From CAUZIB01 sp963578805 (GTDB taxonomy: Bacteria; Acidobacteriota; Vicinamibacteria; Vicinamibacterales; UBA8438), in the NCBI GenBank assembly GCA_963578805.1, contig CAUZDY010000004.1, forward strand, positions 1-64,000: a stretch of DNA of 64,000 bases, written 5' to 3'. Positions 61,099 to 64,000 of this stretch are shown here, piece by piece (position 1 is the stretch's first letter; each line of letters starts with the position of its first letter). The translations under genes were made by a program, and so were the position numbers. Under the pieces are notes generated by a model. The model was not told the origin of the DNA and searched no databases. It saw only the letters and a program-made list of their open reading frames with translations.

Positions 61099-63776
61099 GA
61101 CACCTCCCAATCATGTGCACACGTGCAACAAAACAGACGCTTACCAGCCACCGTCTGGACACTGTCGAGCATCGATGGATCATCACACCCGCATTGAGGG
61201 CAAAAGAGTCTGGGGTCGGAGCTGGTCGGAGATCGGAGTTCCTTAGTCGCGAGTCGTTGGTCGCTGATCGTGGGGGGGCGGACCGACTCAATCGCCCGGC
61301 CCACGACTTCGCGTAGCCCTGCGATGTATCGCAACCCGAGCCGGATCGTGCCGTCGTCATCCACCGTGCAATCCCAGTGCGAGTACTGGACGTCGATTCC
61401 AGCGAAACGCACCCCGTGGCGCTGGGCATCTTTGACGAGCGTCGCCGGACTGTAGAACCCCATCGGCTGGTTGTTGAGTAACGCCGTATAGAACGCCGCT
61501 GGATAGTGGACCTTGAGATAGGCACTCGCATAGACCAGTAACGCAAAGCTGGCGGCATGCGATTCAGGAAAGCCATACAACGCAAACGGCACAATCGATT
61601 GGACAACCTGCTCGATCGTCTCACCGGTAATCCCCTGCCGCTTCATCCCCTCGCGAAGCTTGGTCTCGATCTGCTTCATCCGACGCTTCGACCGCTTGAA
61701 TCCCATTGCGCGGCGAAGCTCCTCTGCTTCCCCTCCGGTAAATCCAGCGGCCACCATCGCGATCCGTAACAACTGTTCTTGAAATAACGGCACCCCGAGG
61801 GTGCGCTTCAGAATCGGCTCGAGTGACGGATGGGGATACGTCACCGGCTCCCGGCCGGCTCGACGATGCAGATAGGGGTGCACCATCTGCCCCACAATCG
61901 GACCTGGGCGGATGATCGCTACTGCGACGACAATGTCATAGAACCGCTCGGGGCAAAATCGTGGCAACATGGCCATCTGAGCGCGTGATTCCACCTGGAA
62001 TACGCCAACGGTGTCAGCTTCTTGCAACATGCGATATACCTCCGGGTCATCGGGAGGCAGGTGTGCCAGATCGACCTTTGGTATCGGCGTGTTGATGAGG
62101 GTGATCGCTTCCTGGATCGCCGCCAGCATTCCCAACCCCAACAGGTCGACTTTGACGATGCCCATATCGGCACAGTCATCTTTATCCCACTGCACGACGA
62201 CCCGGTCCGGCATGCTCGCGTTTTCTAGCGGCACAACCTCATCGAGCCGCCCCTGGCAGATCACCATCCCTCCAGAGTGCTGACCGAGATGACGTGGTAG
62301 ATCCTGGATCTGCTTCCAGAGATCTCCGAACGACTGTATCGTCGAATCAGTGAAATCGACGCCAACCTCACGCAGACGCGTGTCCAGACGCTCGTCAGGA
62401 TCGGTCCACTCAAAATTGTGCATCGCTTTCGCCAGTCGATCGATTTGCATGGATTCGATCGATAACGCCTTTCCAACCTCACGAGCCGCGCTTCGACCTC
62501 GATAGGTGATGACGTTGGCCGTCATGCCGGCACCGAGTCGACCGTAGCGTTCGTACACATACTGGATGACCTGCTCGCGAAGTGCACCACTTGGCAGATC
62601 CAGATCGATGTCGGGCCACTCACCGCGTTCCTCTGACAAGAACCGCTCAAAAAGTAGTCCCATCCCAACAGGGTCGACAGCAGTAATGCCCAGGCTGTAA
62701 CAAACCGAGCTATTGGCGGCTGACCCGCGACCTTGAACCAGGATGCCGTGCTGTCGACAGTAATTGACAATGTCCCACACGATGAGAAAGTAGCCATCCA
62801 AGTCGAGTTTCTCGATCAGGTCGAGTTCCCGTTCCACTTGACGCCGTGCGCGGTCGCAATACGGACGATATCGCTCCCGTGCACCAACCTCGGTGATCTT
62901 CCGAAGAAATGAGCTCATCGTTTCCTCGGAAGGCACCGGATACTTTGGCAAGCGATATCCGAGATCTGCCATCGTGTAACTCAGGCGATCGGCAAGCTCA
63001 CGCGTCGCCGTAACCGCATCTGGAAGATCCCGAAACAATGCGGCCATCACGGACGGTGGTTTCAGATACCGCTCAGCGTTTTGGTGAAGACGCCGGCCAA
63101 CTCGAGCGAGTGTGGTCTTGTGACGGATACAGGTCAGCACGTCATAGAGTGGTCGGCTTGAGGTGTCCGCAAACCGCACGCCGTTTGTGGCAATCACCGG
63201 CACGTGATAGGCCGATGCCATCGCCCGAAGCGCGTGGTTGTCGTGCTCCTCCTCCCGGAGGAGATGTCGCTGAAGCTCGACATAAACCTGCGTGCGGCCA
63301 AACAACCCAAGCAACCGGTCGAGTACGCCGCCGACGCCGTAGCTATGTCCCATCAGCGCAGGGCGACCGACCAACGCGACCAGCCCAGTCGCATACCCAT
63401 CGAGCTCTTCGAGTGCAAGCGCCCCTTCGCCTTTGGGTGCACCCAGTTTTATCCGAGTAATGAGACGACTGAGGTTTCGATATCCCTCTTGGGTTTCAAC
63501 CAGCACAGGCAGATGCCACACCGCCGGAAGACAAGGCTGTGAACGTGTCCCCTGACTGGCCCCGTTCGCCCTGATTGTGAGTTCGCTTCCGATGATCGGT
63601 TTCACGCCGGCGGCCACGGCAGCTTTGTGAAACCTCGGAGCCCCATACACACCATCTCGATCAAGGAGAGCAAGCGCCGGATAATCCAAGACTGCGGCCC
63701 GCTCCACCAACGTTTCGGGCAGCGATGCGCCGTCGAGAAAGGAAAATGCCGAAGCGGCGTGGAGTTCGATATACAC
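61095..63776 (-). CDS. dnaE2: Error-prone DNA polymerase DnaE2, catalytic part with zinc-ribbon tail
   Basis: 893 residues from GTG 63776, with GAGGGAG upstream. It opens with ELHAASAFSFLDGASLPETL (PHP domain; the usual second metal His is lost). Catalytic motifs are ILVQGRGSAANSSVCYSLGI, PDIDLDLPSG and DRVVVQWDKDDCADMGIVKV, and FPESHAASFALLVYASAYLK. The normal chain runs to GLREVVGRAIESVR, after which about 60 residues not found in DnaE2 follow. They end in a four-cysteine zinc ribbon, FCPQCGCDDPSML...LFCCTCAHDWEVS, and a stop that overlaps the next gene. DnaE2 works with ImuA/ImuB in mutagenic translesion synthesis. A seven-C run lies at the join (61272-61278). Confidence 0.92.
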   Translation of the reverse strand: MYIELHAASAFSFLDGASLPETLVERAAVLDYPALALLDRDGVYGAPRFHKAAVAAGVKPIIGSELTIRANGASQGTRSQPCLPAVWHLPVLVETQEGYRNLSRLITRIKLGAPKGEGALALEELDGYATGLVALVGRPALMGHSYGVGGVLDRLLGLFGRTQVYVELQRHLLREEEHDNHALRAMASAYHVPVIATNGVRFADTSSRPLYDVLTCIRHKTTLARVGRRLHQNAERYLKPPSVMAALFRDLPDAVTATRELADRLSYTMADLGYRLPKYPVPSEETMSSFLRKITEVGARERYRPYCDRARRQVERELDLIEKLDLDGYFLIVWDIVNYCRQHGILVQGRGSAANSSVCYSLGITAVDPVGMGLLFERFLSEERGEWPDIDLDLPSGALREQVIQYVYERYGRLGAGMTANVITYRGRSAAREVGKALSIESMQIDRLAKAMHNFEWTDPDERLDTRLREVGVDFTDSTIQSFGDLWKQIQDLPRHLGQHSGGMVICQGRLDEVVPLENASMPDRVVVQWDKDDCADMGIVKVDLLGLGMLAAIQEAITLINTPIPKVDLAHLPPDDPEVYRMLQEADTVGVFQVESRAQMAMLPRFCPERFYDIVVAVAIIRPGPIVGQMVHPYLHRRAGREPVTYPHPSLEPILKRTLGVPLFQEQLLRIAMVAAGFTGGEAEELRRAMGFKRSKRRMKQIETKLREGMKRQGITGETIEQVVQSIVPFALYGFPESHAASFALLVYASAYLKVHYPAAFYTALLNNQPMGFYSPATLVKDAQRHGVRFAGIDVQYSHWDCTVDDDGTIRLGLRYIAGLREVVGRAIESVRPPTISDQRLATKELRSPTSSDPRLFCPQCGCDDPSMLDSVQTVAGKRLFCCTCAHDWEVS

Positions 63777-63787
63777 GCGCTCCCTCT

Positions 63788-64000
63788 CTAATCCATCAGT
63801 CCTTCGACAAACCAGCGCTTGGAAACTCGATCCCGAAAAATCCGATACACGCCGCCGTCGCTCAGCTCAACGTCCCATTCATCGTGGTCCCATACTGAAT
63901 AGGACGGCATCCACCAACGCCCCGAGCTTCGCCATGGCCCGGCGCATGTGACTACCCGTCCATTCGCCGAGTTCGGCTGCAACGTCGACACTCGCACGGG
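63788..64000 (-). CDS. imuB: ImuB-type Y-family polymerase-like protein, C-terminal end only
   Basis: The frame is open from the right edge to TAG at 63788. The last residues match the ImuB C-terminus: VVTCAGPWRSSGRWWMPSYS, WDHDEWDVELSDGGVYRIFR, DRVSKRWFVEGLMD. ImuB is a catalytically inactive Y-family homologue that links DnaE2 to the sliding clamp. It lies 11 bases before dnaE2, as in the standard imuA-imuB-dnaE2 cassette. Most of the gene and any LexA box lie outside the window. Confidence 0.88.
   Translation of the reverse strand, partial: PVRVSTLQPNSANGRVVTCAGPWRSSGRWWMPSYSVWDHDEWDVELSDGGVYRIFRDRVSKRWFVEGLMD

Noticed and set aside
1..64000. CRISPR array, prophage, insertion sequence or integrated element
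   Set aside because: No regularly spaced short repeats, no transposase, integrase or phage structural genes, and no attachment repeat at the single tRNA gene were seen.

Overview
This is a 64 kb bacterial chromosomal window of moderately high GC with no phage, plasmid, insertion sequence or CRISPR signal. The gene content points to an Acidobacteriota genome, probably Vicinamibacteria-like. The pointers are the secreted families with the signature GDTLVVDTVGF, a DUF6152 protein, a VWA protein of the TIGR03436 type, a patatin-like protein without a nucleophilic serine, split (alpha plus beta) glycyl-tRNA synthetase, and a Tes-like radical SAM enzyme. The taxonomy is inference from family content only.

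Layout. Positions 1-9030 hold an accessory secreted-protein region: four tandem paralogues (the first cut by the window edge), DUF6152, a Bax-inhibitor-1-like membrane protein, hisC, a PQQ-type beta-propeller and a fifth, distant member of the secreted family. Positions 9319-17061 hold a 2H phosphoesterase, an AhpD-like lipoprotein, a VKOR with a translationally coupled 50-residue membrane peptide, cytochrome c, a ClC channel, a protease-dead HtrA/PDZ protein, a DASS transporter and tatA with a strong terminator. At 17171-17698 is a peroxiredoxin read through an in-frame TGA, best explained as selenocysteine. Then come tRNA-Val(CAC), uvrB, a VWA protein, a DHH phosphoesterase, greA, an rRNA methyltransferase and rarA.

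Positions 28999-43685 form a long co-directional housekeeping run on the minus strand: gamma-carbonic anhydrase, hisS, aspS, phoH, ybeY, corC, era, mgtE, recO, glyQ, glyS, mutL. Many start and stop codons overlap. phoH carries an in-frame TGA at an invariant glycine. moaA and a DUF3052 protein follow.

Positions 45468-55238 are the most unusual part. A Tes-like radical SAM enzyme (candidate membrane-spanning lipid synthase) has a strong hairpin abutting its ribosome binding site. Beyond a DUF547 gene lies a compact minus-strand cluster: SET-domain protein, YqiA-like hydrolase, a fused double GT2 glycosyltransferase (its N-terminal half of the type linked to arsenosugar biosynthesis), a GT-C sugar transferase, and an 847-residue PqqD-like/radical SAM/SPASM/ArsM fusion that keeps all the arsenic-binding cysteines of ArsM. 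I read this as a candidate arsenosugar-like or lipid-linked organoarsenical pathway with an unusual enzyme architecture.

The right end has DUF309, DUF2461, a fatty acid desaturase, an M3 peptidase and an imuB-dnaE2 mutasome operon. In that operon dnaE2 is split into two translationally coupled genes, and the first has a zinc-ribbon tail.
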